The notes under the pieces are model-generated. The model was not told the DNA's origin. It did not search any database and saw nothing but the letters and a program-made list of their open reading frames with translations. DNA of 64,000 nucleotides from Antarcticibacterium arcticum (GTDB lineage Bacteria > Bacteroidota > Bacteroidia > Flavobacteriales > Flavobacteriaceae), in the NCBI RefSeq assembly GCF_007993795.1, contig NZ_CP042476.1, positions 248,001-312,000 on the forward strand, given 5' to 3'. Numbering within the stretch: position 1 is the stretch's first letter; every line of letters starts with the position of its first letter. A program made the position numbers and the translations under genes. Positions 45,361-55,034 of the stretch are shown here, in pieces.

Positions 45361-47199
45361 ATGAAATTAAAATTATTTTTATTTCTAATGCTTTGGGGGA
45401 GTTTGGTACAGGCCCAAATTCAAAAAACGGAACCTCCATTCTGGTGGAGCGGGATGAACAATCCTGAGCTTCAGATTATGTTTTACGGGAAGAACATTGC
45501 TCAATATGATATTGTTGTAGATAAAAGTGTTACCGTTACCGGTATTATTAAAACTGAAAATCCTAACTATGTTTTCGTAAACCTTAAAACCGAAGGCCTT
45601 CCTACAGGGGATTATAAGATAGATTTTAAACGGAACGGGAAAATTGCGTTCAGCCATAATTATGAATTAAAAGATCGCCGGGAAAATTCTGCCTTGCGCA
45701 AGGGTTTTGATGCGAGTGATGTAATGTACTTAATAATGCCTGACAGGTTTGCCAACGGTGATCCCGGGAATGATGCCCACCCATCTGTAACCGAAAAGCC
45801 CAACAGGGAATATCCCGGGGGGAGACACGGGGGAGATATACAGGGGATCATTGATAATCTGGATTATTTAAATGACCTGGGAGTAACGGCTATATGGAAT
45901 ACTCCTATGCTGGAGGATAATGATCCCCGGTATTCTTACCATACCTATGCCCAAAGCGATGTGTATAGAATTGATCCGCGATATGGCACCAATGAGGATT
46001 ATAAAAGACTGGCGGCTGAAATGCACAAAAGAGATATGAAGCTGGTGATGGATTATGTCACCAACCATTGGGGTGCCGAGCACTGGATGATCAAAGACCT
46101 GCCTGCATATGACTGGATAAACCAGTTCCCCGGCTATGAAAATTCAAATTACAGAATGACCACCCAGTACGATCCCAATGTTGCCCAACGTGATCTCATG
46201 TATTGTGTAGATGGGTGGTTTGTAAAGTCAATGCCGGACCTTAATCAAAGAAATCCGCTGGTTTTGAACTATCTTACCCAAAATGCGATCTGGTGGATAG
46301 AGTATGCAGATCTGGATGGTTTTAGAGTAGATACCTATTCCTATAATGATAAAGAGGGGATTGCCAAATGGACAAAATCCATTATGGATGAGTATCCAAA
46401 TTTTAATATTGTTGGAGAGGTTTGGATGCATGACCAGGCGCAAATATCTTACTGGCAAAAAGACAGTCCAATTGGTGCCATTCAAAGTTTTAATTCCTAT
46501 TTACCCTCGGTAATGGATTTCACCTTGCACAATGCTTTAATGGTGATCTTTGATGAAGAATTAGCAACCTGGGACAAGGGAATGATCAAAGCCTATGAAA
46601 ATTTTGTAAATGACTTTTTATATGCCGATATTGACAATATCCTGGTTTTTGCAGGAAATCATGACACCGGCAGGATCAATGAGATCTATGACAATGACCT
46701 TAATAAATATCAACTGGCAATCACGCTGGTATTAACCACTCGTGGAATACCCCAATTGTATTACGGGGATGAAATTGGAATGAGAGGGGAAAAAGATAAG
46801 GGAGACGGAGATATAAGAAGGGATTTTCCAGGCGGTTGGGAAGGAGATACAAATAATGCTTTCTCAAGTGCAGGGCGGGATGAATTACAGGAATCCTATC
46901 ATTCATTCACCAAGACTTTGCTTAACTATAGAAAGAATAAAGAGGTGTTGCATTTTGGAAAACTCCTGCAGTATCTCCCTGAAGATAATGTTTATGTATA
47001 TTTCAGGTATAATGACAAAGACCGGGTAATGGTTGTCCTTAATAATAACCCGGAAGCACAGGAACTTGACCTAAGGCGGTATGCTGAAGGTTTGAATGGT
47101 TTCAAGGGCGGAAAGGAAATACTTTCAAATCGCCAAATTGACCTGAAATCAACGCTAAAAATCGAGGGAAAATCCCCTATGGTAATTGAACTAAACTGA
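45361..47199 (+). CDS. GH13 neopullulanase/cyclomaltodextrinase (SusA-like)
   Basis: A 612-residue exported enzyme (signal cut near VQAQ) with an N-terminal beta-sandwich (about 25-115) and a GH13 barrel. YLIMPDRFANGDPGND, GRHGGDIQGI, and the catalytic Asp324 (GFRVDTY), Glu353 (VGEVWM) and Asp435 (GNHDTGR) are present. The layout and length match Bacteroides SusA (GH13_46), which cuts maltooligosaccharides in the periplasm. Co-transcribed with the GH31 gene (6 bases apart). Confidence 0.93.
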   Translation: MKLKLFLFLMLWGSLVQAQIQKTEPPFWWSGMNNPELQIMFYGKNIAQYDIVVDKSVTVTGIIKTENPNYVFVNLKTEGLPTGDYKIDFKRNGKIAFSHNYELKDRRENSALRKGFDASDVMYLIMPDRFANGDPGNDAHPSVTEKPNREYPGGRHGGDIQGIIDNLDYLNDLGVTAIWNTPMLEDNDPRYSYHTYAQSDVYRIDPRYGTNEDYKRLAAEMHKRDMKLVMDYVTNHWGAEHWMIKDLPAYDWINQFPGYENSNYRMTTQYDPNVAQRDLMYCVDGWFVKSMPDLNQRNPLVLNYLTQNAIWWIEYADLDGFRVDTYSYNDKEGIAKWTKSIMDEYPNFNIVGEVWMHDQAQISYWQKDSPIGAIQSFNSYLPSVMDFTLHNALMVIFDEELATWDKGMIKAYENFVNDFLYADIDNILVFAGNHDTGRINEIYDNDLNKYQLAITLVLTTRGIPQLYYGDEIGMRGEKDKGDGDIRRDFPGGWEGDTNNAFSSAGRDELQESYHSFTKTLLNYRKNKEVLHFGKLLQYLPEDNVYVYFRYNDKDRVMVVLNNNPEAQELDLRRYAEGLNGFKGGKEILSNRQIDLKSTLKIEGKSPMVIELN

Positions 47200-47205
47200 T
47201 AAATT

Positions 47206-49617
47206 TTGAAGACAAACCCTAAAAAATTTCCGGGAGTAAAAAGATTAAGTTCCCTGCTGCTGTTTTTTCTGATCCCATTATTAGGATTGTCTCAAAATCA
47301 GGACAGGAAGTATTCCGGGCATCAGGTAAGCGGGGATACTGTTTTTGTTAAAACCAGTGATGGCGATTATAGAATTGTTTATTACACTCCCCAGATCGTA
47401 GAAACCTCCTTTATCCCAACGGGCGAAAATTTTAATAAAAAATCCCATGCTGTGGTTTTATCCCCTGCCAAAGTAATGCAGGGGATTGAAGAGGATGATA
47501 ATACCTTAAAAATAGATACTGAAGGAATTGATATTTCCATAATTAAAAAACCATTCCAGGTGGCCTATTATTATAAGGATGAAATGGTGATCTCTGAAAA
47601 AGAAGGTTTTTTAAAAGGGAAAGAACATCAAAAACTGAATTTCAATCTGGAAGATAAGGAAATGTTATTTGGAGGCGGGGCCAGGGCTTTGGGGATGAAC
47701 CGAAGGGGAAATAGGCTGGAACTTTATAACAAGGCGCATTATGGCTATGAGGATAGAGCAGAATTGCTTAATTATTCCCTGCCAATTGTAATTTCTTCTG
47801 AAAAATATATGCTGCATTTTGATAATGCACCAATTGGTTTTCTTGATCTGGATAGTTCAAAGAACAATACCTTAACCTATGAAACCATAAGTGGCAGGAA
47901 AACATACCAGCTTATTGTAGGGGAAACCTGGGAAACTATGGTTGGAAATTATACCCTGCTTACCGGAAGACAGCCTATGCCCCCTCGTTGGGCTCTTGGT
48001 AATTTCTCCAGCCGCTTTGGTTATCATTCTCAAAAAGAAGTGCTTGAAACTATTCAGAAATTTAAAGAGGAGAACATTCCCGTAGATGCCGTGATCCTTG
48101 ATTTATTTTGGTTTGGAAAGGAAATGATGGGTACCATGGGAAATTTGGAATTTGAACGGGATTCGTTTCCAGATCCTAAAAAGATGATCTCCCGTTTAGA
48201 AGATCAGGGAGTGAAAACCATTCTGGTAACAGAGCCTTTCATCCTTACTACTTCCAATCGCTGGGAAGATGCTGTAAAGAAAGAGGTTCTTGCCACAGAT
48301 AAAAAGGGGAAACCTTTTACCTATGACTTTTACTTTGGGAATACCGGGTTGGTAGATATCTTCAAACCGGAAGCCCGGGATTGGTTCTGGGATATTTATA
48401 AAGACCTTAGCGAAATGGGAATTTCCGGGTGGTGGGGAGACCTGGGAGAACCGGAAGTTCACCCGGCAAATTTACAGCACGTCACCGGTTCGGCCAATGA
48501 AATGCACAATATTTACGGGCATTCCTGGGCAAAAATGATCTATGAAGGTTATGAGCAGGATTTTCCGGCGCAACGACCTTTCATCCTTATGCGGGCAGGA
48601 GCCGCGGGGTCCCAGCGTTTCGGGTTGATCCCCTGGAGCGGAGATGTGAACCGCAGTTGGGGTGGATTACAATCTCAGCCTGAAATTTCCCTGCAAATGG
48701 GACTACAGGGGCTTGCCTATATGCATTCAGACCTGGGCGGTTTTGCGGGAGATAACCTTGACGATAAATTATATGCCCGTTGGTTACAGTACGGAGTTTT
48801 TCAGCCTCTATACAGGCCACACGCCCAGGAGGCAGTACCTTCTGAACCCGTTTTCAGGGAACCTCAAACAAAAAGGTTGGCGAAAAAAGCAATCGAGTTA
48901 CGTTACCGGCTTTTGCCTTATAATTATAATCTCGCCTGGGAAAATAACCAGTCCGGAATTCCCCTTATGAGACCATTGTTTTTTGAAGAACCTGAGAATG
49001 GAGACCTCTTTGAGGTAACAGATACCTATTTATGGGGTAAGGATTTTCTTGTTTCAGCAGTAATGGCTGATTCCCTTTTAGAGAAACAGGTTTATTTCCC
49101 CGGGAAAGATAACTGGTTTGATTTTTATTCAGGAAAAAAATATAAAGGTGGCACCACCCAAACCATCACCTTAAAAGAAGATCATATTCCCACATTTGTT
49201 AGGGGCGGTGCTTTTATTCCAATGGCAAAACCCGTTCAAACAACAAGGGATTATAAAGGAGAAGTAGTTGAGGTTCATTATCATTATGACCCCGAAAAAA
49301 AGAAAAGTGCGGGGTATTTATATCATGATGATGGGACCACGCCCGAAGCTTTTGAAAAAGGAGCCTATGAAAAAATAAATTTTGAAAGTGCGTTTAATGG
49401 CAATTCCCTTGACTTAAAAATAGAAAAAGAAAAAGGCAGTAATGTCACGAATGAAGTTCAATTGATAGAATTGATTATTGAGAATCTTGAGCGCCCCGTG
49501 AATGTAGTTTGGGTTAATACATTAAGGTTTACAAGTAAGAATTTCATGCATAACGGCAAGCTGGTGATCCCTATAAGATTTGACAATAATATTACCACCG
49601 TAAAACTTGAATTTTGA
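47206..49617 (+). CDS. GH31 alpha-glucosidase
   Basis: An 803-residue exported enzyme. The start is a TTG: an in-frame stop lies just upstream and the next in-frame ATG (residue 91) would remove the signal peptide (LSSLLLFFLIPLLGLSQ). The GH31 layout is complete: N-terminal beta domain, TIM barrel, nucleophile Asp412 in WWGDLGEPEVHP, acid/base Asp480 in IPWSGDVNRSW, and the C-terminal beta domains. It releases glucose from maltooligosaccharides in the periplasm and takes the place that the GH97 SusB has in Bacteroides. Its TGA overlaps the region upstream of the next gene. Confidence 0.93.
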   Translation: MKTNPKKFPGVKRLSSLLLFFLIPLLGLSQNQDRKYSGHQVSGDTVFVKTSDGDYRIVYYTPQIVETSFIPTGENFNKKSHAVVLSPAKVMQGIEEDDNTLKIDTEGIDISIIKKPFQVAYYYKDEMVISEKEGFLKGKEHQKLNFNLEDKEMLFGGGARALGMNRRGNRLELYNKAHYGYEDRAELLNYSLPIVISSEKYMLHFDNAPIGFLDLDSSKNNTLTYETISGRKTYQLIVGETWETMVGNYTLLTGRQPMPPRWALGNFSSRFGYHSQKEVLETIQKFKEENIPVDAVILDLFWFGKEMMGTMGNLEFERDSFPDPKKMISRLEDQGVKTILVTEPFILTTSNRWEDAVKKEVLATDKKGKPFTYDFYFGNTGLVDIFKPEARDWFWDIYKDLSEMGISGWWGDLGEPEVHPANLQHVTGSANEMHNIYGHSWAKMIYEGYEQDFPAQRPFILMRAGAAGSQRFGLIPWSGDVNRSWGGLQSQPEISLQMGLQGLAYMHSDLGGFAGDNLDDKLYARWLQYGVFQPLYRPHAQEAVPSEPVFREPQTKRLAKKAIELRYRLLPYNYNLAWENNQSGIPLMRPLFFEEPENGDLFEVTDTYLWGKDFLVSAVMADSLLEKQVYFPGKDNWFDFYSGKKYKGGTTQTITLKEDHIPTFVRGGAFIPMAKPVQTTRDYKGEVVEVHYHYDPEKKKSAGYLYHDDGTTPEAFEKGAYEKINFESAFNGNSLDLKIEKEKGSNVTNEVQLIELIIENLERPVNVVWVNTLRFTSKNFMHNGKLVIPIRFDNNITTVKLEF

Positions 49618-49646
49618 GACCTGTGATAAAAACTGAATTTAATTAT

Positions 49647-51314
49647 ATGAAAAAATTAATACTGGTAGTTTCAGCCCTGTTGTTTCTGGGATGTAATACT
49701 CTTATAAACCCGGAAGATAAAGCTGTAGCAGTAGCTGAAAGTGAGTTGCCTTTTGTTTGGGAAGCAGCAAATATTTATTTTCTTCTTACAGATCGTTTTA
49801 ATAATGGAGATCCATCTAATGATGAAAACTTTGGGAGAACCCTGGAAACAGCCAAATTGCGGGGTTTTGAAGGTGGAGACTTTAAAGGGATCACTCAAAA
49901 GATAAATGAAGGATACTTTAATAAACTTGGAATTAACGCAATTTGGATGACACCTGTTGTTGAACAAATTCACGGTGCTACCAATGAAGGCACAGGGAAC
50001 ACCTACGGTTTTCACGGGTATTGGACCAAAGACTGGACCGCCATAGACCCAAATTACGGGACGGCAGAAGACCTTAAAGCGCTGGTAGAGGCCGCTCATG
50101 AAAAAGGGATCAGGATCCTGCTGGATGCTGTGATCAACCACACCGGCCCGGTGACCGAATTAGATCCCCTATGGCCGGAAGAATGGGTGCGTAATGATAC
50201 TGCCTGTACCTATCAAAATTATGAAACTACAGTTACCTGTACCCTGGTTGAAAACTTACCAGATATAAGAACAGAAAGCAATGAGGAGGTAGAATTACCT
50301 GTTCACCTGGCAGAGAAGTGGAAAGCTGAAGGAAGATATGAAAAGGAAGTTGCAGAACTTGATGCCTTTTTTGAACGCACCGGGCATCCCCGGGCACCAC
50401 GTTTTTATATTATGAAATGGCTGGCAGATTATATCGCAGATTATGGAATTGATGGTTACAGGGTAGATACCGTAAAACATACCGAAGAATACGTGTGGCA
50501 GGAATTCAAAGCTGTTTGCGACTATGCGTTTTCAGAATACAAGGAAAATAATCCTGGAAAAGTGCTGGATAACAATAATTTCTATCTGCTTGGCGAAGTA
50601 TATAATTACGGTATAAGCAGTGGCCAATACTTCGATTTTGGTGATAAAAAAGTGAATTATTTTGATGAGGCTTTTAACAGCCTTATCAATTTTGAGTTTA
50701 AGTGGAATGCAAAGGAAATGGACCATGAGGCCTTGTTCAGTAAAATGAATACGGTATTGAACAGCGACCTGGCAAATTATGGGACCGTTAATTACCTGAG
50801 TTCACATGATGATGGCCAACCCTTTGATGCGGCCCGGGAAAAGCCATTAGAAACTGCAACCAAACTTCTTTTAAGCCCGGGTACTTCCCAGGTATATTAC
50901 GGAGATGAAACCGCCAGGTCTTTAGTTATTCCCGGTACACAGGGAGATGCCACCCTGCGCTCGGTTATGAATTGGGAGGAGGTCAATACTTTGGAGAGCA
51001 CTAAAAATGTTTTAAGTCATTGGCAGAAACTGGGGCAATTTAGAGCGGCACACCCTGCTGTGGGAGCCGGGGACCATAAATTGATCACAGCAGCTCCATA
51101 TTACTTCTCCCGGATCTATACTGCTGAAAACCTGACAGATGCCGTAGTAATTGGTCTGGAATTGCCTGCAGGCCCAAAAGAAATACCTGTAACGGATGTT
51201 TTTAAAGACGGGGAGAAAATTCTGGATGCATACTCGGGAATTTCAGCAGAAGTAAAAAATGGAAAGGTTATGATAGATACAGAATACACCCTCGTGCTGC
51301 TGGAAAAATTATAA
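49647..51314 (+). CDS. GH13 alpha-amylase lipoprotein (MalS/GH13_19-like)
   Basis: A 555-residue lipoprotein. ATG at 49647 gives MKKLILVVSALLFLGCNTL with a clear lipobox; a TTG at 49614 is less likely. The GH13 motifs are IYFLLTDRFNNGDPSND, DAVINHTG, Asp274 in GYRVDTVKH, Glu317 in LLGEVYN and Asp388 in SSHDDGQ. A long insert after VINHTG with WVRNDTACTY and a two-Cys pair is unlike SusG and recalls periplasmic MalS (GH13_19). It should be attached to a membrane and cut starch or dextrins. Subfamily not certain. Confidence 0.87.
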   Translation: MKKLILVVSALLFLGCNTLINPEDKAVAVAESELPFVWEAANIYFLLTDRFNNGDPSNDENFGRTLETAKLRGFEGGDFKGITQKINEGYFNKLGINAIWMTPVVEQIHGATNEGTGNTYGFHGYWTKDWTAIDPNYGTAEDLKALVEAAHEKGIRILLDAVINHTGPVTELDPLWPEEWVRNDTACTYQNYETTVTCTLVENLPDIRTESNEEVELPVHLAEKWKAEGRYEKEVAELDAFFERTGHPRAPRFYIMKWLADYIADYGIDGYRVDTVKHTEEYVWQEFKAVCDYAFSEYKENNPGKVLDNNNFYLLGEVYNYGISSGQYFDFGDKKVNYFDEAFNSLINFEFKWNAKEMDHEALFSKMNTVLNSDLANYGTVNYLSSHDDGQPFDAAREKPLETATKLLLSPGTSQVYYGDETARSLVIPGTQGDATLRSVMNWEEVNTLESTKNVLSHWQKLGQFRAAHPAVGAGDHKLITAAPYYFSRIYTAENLTDAVVIGLELPAGPKEIPVTDVFKDGEKILDAYSGISAEVKNGKVMIDTEYTLVLLEKL

Positions 51315-51369
51315 AAAAGAGAATGATCTACCAATGTTTATGACCTATAAAATTTCTAAATATCAACAA

Positions 51370-52812
51370 ATGAAAAAAATTGCTATCACGTTTGTAAGCG
51401 CATTATTTGTTCTTACTTCCTGTAAAAATGAAACTAAACAAACCACTGCAGTTGAAACCCAACAAGAGGAAGTTATTGCTCCTTTTGAGGATAAAATGAT
51501 TGAAACTGCGGTGCTTTATGAGGCTAATATTCGTCAATATTCCCCTGAAGGAACCTTTGAGGCCTTTACAAGGGATATTCCGCAGTTAAAGGAACTGGGA
51601 GTTAAAATTATATGGTTAATGCCTGTTTATCCTATTTCTGAAAAAAACCGAAAGGCCACCGGGGGCGGTTTTGTTGCCGAAATAGAGGACGAGGCGGAAA
51701 GAGCTAAATATTTGGGAAGCTATTACGCGATTTCAGATTATACAGATGTAAATCCGGAATTTGGTACCAAGGAAGATTTTCAGAATCTGGTTGATACCGC
51801 TCATGAAAATGGAATGTATGTGATCCTGGACTGGGTTGCCAACCATACCGGGTGGGATCACCATTGGTTAACTGAAAAACCAGATTTCTACACCAAAAAC
51901 GATAAAGGTGAAGTTATAGATCCTGTTGATCCAAATACCGGGGAATCCTGGGGATGGACAGATACTGCAGATCTTAATTATGACAATAAGGAGTTATGGG
52001 AAGCAATGACGGCAGAAATGAAATATTGGGTAGAGGAACATCAAATTGATGGCTTTAGGGCCGATGTTGCCGGTGAGGTGCCAACAGAGTTCTGGGAACA
52101 GGCGATTGAGGAGATTAAAAAAACCAGATCGGTTTTCATGCTTGCAGAGTCTGAAAAAAAGGATCTTTTCAATAATGCATTTGATATGGGTTACAACTGG
52201 GAGGGACATCATATCATGAATGCAATGGCCCAGGGAAAAATGGGGGTGAAGGAGTGGGATGCCTATATGGTTAAAATAGATTCCATTTACGGGCAGGATG
52301 ATGTGCTGCTGAATTTTGTTACCAATCACGATGAAAATTCCTGGAATGGAACTGTAAAGGAACGTATGGGCGATGCCTCTGAGACCTTTCTTGCGCTAAC
52401 CTATACTTTACCGGGGATGCCGCTTATTTACAGCGGGCAGGAATATGATATGAACCACAGGCTTAAATTCTTTGAGAAGGATACTATTCCAAAAACCAAA
52501 GGAGAGGTGTGGCCAGTGCTGGTAAAATTGGGTGATCTTAAGAACAATTCTACCGCCCTACACGGCGGGAAGGATGCCGCGGGTTATGAGCGTTTAACCA
52601 CATCGGCAAATGAAAAGGTACTGGCCTTTAAAAGGAGTAAACATGGAGAAGAATTGATCTATGTCGCAAATATGACAAAGGCACCGGTGAAATTCACAAT
52701 GGATGTTATCGGCAATTTTGATGATTATTTTCAATCTGCAACCATCTCCATTATAGGGGCCCAGGAAATGGAGTTTCAACCCTGGGAATATAAGATTTTG
52801 ATAAAAAGGTAG
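51370..52812 (+). CDS. GH13 alpha-amylase lipoprotein
   Basis: A 480-residue lipoprotein. ATG at 51370 gives MKKIAITFVSALFVLTSCKN; upstream ATGs (51334, 51340) would hide the signal. The barrel has Asp232 in GFRADVAGEVP, Glu260 in MLAESEKKD and Asp321 in VTNHDENSW. VLYEANIRQYSPEGTFEAFT and TGWDHHWL place it among small GH13 enzymes of the Bacteroidota that lack extra domains. It is the last gene of the alpha-glucan operon; a hairpin terminator follows. Substrate is likely maltooligosaccharide. Confidence 0.88.
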   Translation: MKKIAITFVSALFVLTSCKNETKQTTAVETQQEEVIAPFEDKMIETAVLYEANIRQYSPEGTFEAFTRDIPQLKELGVKIIWLMPVYPISEKNRKATGGGFVAEIEDEAERAKYLGSYYAISDYTDVNPEFGTKEDFQNLVDTAHENGMYVILDWVANHTGWDHHWLTEKPDFYTKNDKGEVIDPVDPNTGESWGWTDTADLNYDNKELWEAMTAEMKYWVEEHQIDGFRADVAGEVPTEFWEQAIEEIKKTRSVFMLAESEKKDLFNNAFDMGYNWEGHHIMNAMAQGKMGVKEWDAYMVKIDSIYGQDDVLLNFVTNHDENSWNGTVKERMGDASETFLALTYTLPGMPLIYSGQEYDMNHRLKFFEKDTIPKTKGEVWPVLVKLGDLKNNSTALHGGKDAAGYERLTTSANEKVLAFKRSKHGEELIYVANMTKAPVKFTMDVIGNFDDYFQSATISIIGAQEMEFQPWEYKILIKR

Positions 52813-52830
52813 TTTTTTTCTTAATGCTTT

Positions 52831-52861
52831 AAAAAGAGTCTCAATTTTGAGGCTCTTTTTT
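52831..52861 (+). terminator. Terminator of the alpha-glucan operon
   Basis: AAAAAGAGTCTCAA (52831-52844) pairs with TTGAGGCTCTTTTT (52847-52860) through one T-G wobble, followed by T. Confidence 0.88.
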
Positions 52862-52874
52862 GTTAGTTATTAAC

Positions 52875-52886
52875 CGAAAACGTTTG
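52875..52886. promoter_or_regulatory. LacI-type operator before pfkA
   Basis: CGAAAACGTTTG is the exact reverse complement of the site at 39534-39545. It lies 52 bases before the pfkA ATG. Confidence 0.6.
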
Positions 52887-52937
52887 AGTATCAGCAAAAA
52901 TTAGGTTTTAAGTCTAAATTCGAATAAATTTACACTA

Positions 52938-53924
52938 ATGCAAAAAAAGATAAATAAGATAGGAGTTTTAACCTCAGGAGGGGATGCTCCCGGCATGAAT
53001 GCCGCAATAAGAGCCGTAGTAAGAAGCTGTGCTTACCAAGAAATTGCCTGTTCAGGAATTTACCGTGGCTACCAGGGTCTTATTGAAAATGACATAGAAG
53101 ACCTCGATGCCCGTTCCGTTCGAAATATTATAAGTAGAGGGGGAACATTCTTAAAATCGGCCCGCTCCAGGGAATTCCAAACTAAGGAAGGCCGTCAAAA
53201 AGCCTTTACAAATTTAAAAAACGCAGGAATAGATGCCCTCATCGTAATAGGTGGAGACGGGACTTTTACCGGCGGACTCATTTTTGAAAAGGAATTCGAT
53301 TTTCCGGTTATTGGCATTCCCGCAACTATAGATAATGATATTAATGGTACAGATTTTACCATAGGTTATGATACCGCCCTTAATACAGTAGTAGATGCTA
53401 TTGATAAAATAAGGGATACTGCAAGTTCTCACAATAGATTATTCCTGGTAGAAGTTATGGGCCGGGATGCAGGTGCAATTGCCCTTAATAGCGGCATAGG
53501 TGCCGGTGCTGAGGAAATATTGATCCCCGAGGAAAATAATGGGATTGAAAGGTTAATGGAATCCTTAAAGCAGAGTAAAAAGTCCGGGAAGACCTCCAGC
53601 ATTATTGTTGTTGCCGAAGGGGATAAAAGCGGAAAAAATATTTTTGAACTGGCAGAATTCATCGGCGAAAGTCTTGAAGGCTATGATATAAGAGTTTCAG
53701 TACTTGGCCATATCCAGCGGGGAGGCTCCCCAAGTTGTTATGACAGGGTGCTGGCAAGCAAGCTGGGTGTGGGTGCCGTAGATGCAATTTTGGAAGGAAA
53801 GAGAAATATTATGATAGGGATAAATAATCAAAAAGTGACTAGTGTTCCTCTGGAAACAGGGATTAAAGGAGAGCATAAAATTGATAAAGATCTAAGAAGG
53901 GTGGCAAGCATCACTTCAATTTAA
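52938..53924 (+). CDS. pfkA: 6-phosphofructokinase
   Basis: A 328-residue glycolytic kinase that phosphorylates fructose-6-phosphate. KIGVLTSGGDAPGMNAAIRA binds ATP, IGGDGTFTGG holds the Mg site, and ATIDNDINGTDFTIGYDTAL carries the catalytic Asp. The Gly in GGDG and the absence of Lys in P-A-TIDND favour ATP over pyrophosphate. It ends 18 bases before the GAPDH gene, so the two form an operon, with a LacI-type operator upstream. Confidence 0.96.
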   Translation: MQKKINKIGVLTSGGDAPGMNAAIRAVVRSCAYQEIACSGIYRGYQGLIENDIEDLDARSVRNIISRGGTFLKSARSREFQTKEGRQKAFTNLKNAGIDALIVIGGDGTFTGGLIFEKEFDFPVIGIPATIDNDINGTDFTIGYDTALNTVVDAIDKIRDTASSHNRLFLVEVMGRDAGAIALNSGIGAGAEEILIPEENNGIERLMESLKQSKKSGKTSSIIVVAEGDKSGKNIFELAEFIGESLEGYDIRVSVLGHIQRGGSPSCYDRVLASKLGVGAVDAILEGKRNIMIGINNQKVTSVPLETGIKGEHKIDKDLRRVASITSI

Positions 53925-53942
53925 AATTTAAATATAATTAAG

Positions 53943-54941
53943 ATGAGTACAAAAATTGGAATTAACGGTTTTGGCCGTATTGGAAGAATTGCATTTAGAA
54001 TTGCTATGGAGAGCAAGGATGTAGAAGTTGTAGCGGTAAATGATCTTTTAGATGTAGAGCATTTGGCATATCTTTTAAAATATGATTCGATACACGGGCA
54101 GTTTAAAGGAACTGTAGATGTGAAGGATGGTAATCTTGTGGTAAATGATAAAACCATAAGAGTTTCTGCTGAAAGAAACCCTGAGGATCTTAAATGGGGT
54201 GACGTAAATGCAGAGATAGTTATAGATTGTACAGGAATTTTTACCGATCTGGCTGGAGGAAAAAGACATATTGAAGCTGGTGCAAAAAAGGTTGTGATCT
54301 CTGCACCTTCAAAAGATGCTCCTATGTTTGTAATGGGTGTAAACCATAAAGATCTTAAGCCGGAAGATACTATTGTGTCTAATGCTTCCTGTACTACCAA
54401 CTGTCTTGCTCCACTTGCAAAGGTTGTGAATGATAATTTTGGGATTGTTGAAGGTTTAATGACTACAATTCACGCCACCACAGCTACGCAGTTAACAGTA
54501 GATGGTCCCTCCAAGAAGGACTGGAGAGGTGGTAGAAGTGCCCTTATGAACATTATTCCTTCCTCTACCGGAGCAGCCAAAGCCGTAGGAAAAGTAATTC
54601 CTGAACTTGACGGGAAACTTACGGGAATGGCTTTTAGAGTACCAACAGCAGATGTTTCTGTAGTAGATCTTACTGTGCGTACAGAAAAATCTGTATCTTA
54701 CGAGGAGGTGAAAGCCGCATTCAAAAAAGCTTCAGAAGGAGAGTATAAAGGCCTTATCTCTTATACTGAAGAAATGGTTGTTTCTCAGGATTTTGTATCC
54801 AATTCCTACATCTGTAATTTTGATGCTGAAGCAGGGATTGCATTAAATGATAATTTCTTTAAATTAGTAGCCTGGTATGACAATGAATATGGTTATTCTG
54901 CAAAGCTTATTGAATTTGCGGCGCACGTAGCATCTGTATAG
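53943..54941 (+). CDS. gapA: Glyceraldehyde-3-phosphate dehydrogenase
   Basis: A 332-residue NAD-dependent enzyme of glycolysis. INGFGRIGRIAFR is the dinucleotide-binding start, SNASCTTNCLAP has the catalytic Cys, and TTATQLTVDGPSKKDWRGGR is the phosphate-binding stretch, with WYDNEYGYS at the end. Length is normal. The pfkA-gapA pair lies after the alpha-glucan operon, and a hairpin terminator follows. Confidence 0.97.
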   Translation: MSTKIGINGFGRIGRIAFRIAMESKDVEVVAVNDLLDVEHLAYLLKYDSIHGQFKGTVDVKDGNLVVNDKTIRVSAERNPEDLKWGDVNAEIVIDCTGIFTDLAGGKRHIEAGAKKVVISAPSKDAPMFVMGVNHKDLKPEDTIVSNASCTTNCLAPLAKVVNDNFGIVEGLMTTIHATTATQLTVDGPSKKDWRGGRSALMNIIPSSTGAAKAVGKVIPELDGKLTGMAFRVPTADVSVVDLTVRTEKSVSYEEVKAAFKKASEGEYKGLISYTEEMVVSQDFVSNSYICNFDAEAGIALNDNFFKLVAWYDNEYGYSAKLIEFAAHVASV

Positions 54942-54965
54942 TCTCTGGCATACTTTAAAAAAATT

Positions 54966-55015
54966 AAAAGGCTGTTTTAAAAGCATTTTTAATTGCGGTT
55001 AAAACGGCCTTTTTT
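54966..55015 (+). terminator. Terminator after the GAPDH gene
   Basis: AAAAGGCTGTTTTAA (54966-54980) pairs with TTAAAACGGCCTTTT (54999-55013), one G-U wobble, then T-run. It ends before the ATG at 55035, which supports that start for the next gene. Confidence 0.88.
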
Positions 55016-55034
55016 ACTATCTAAAGAAACTACA

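Noticed and set aside
53921..54400. 159-residue minus-strand ORF
   Set aside because: It is antisense to gapA and has no motif of its own.
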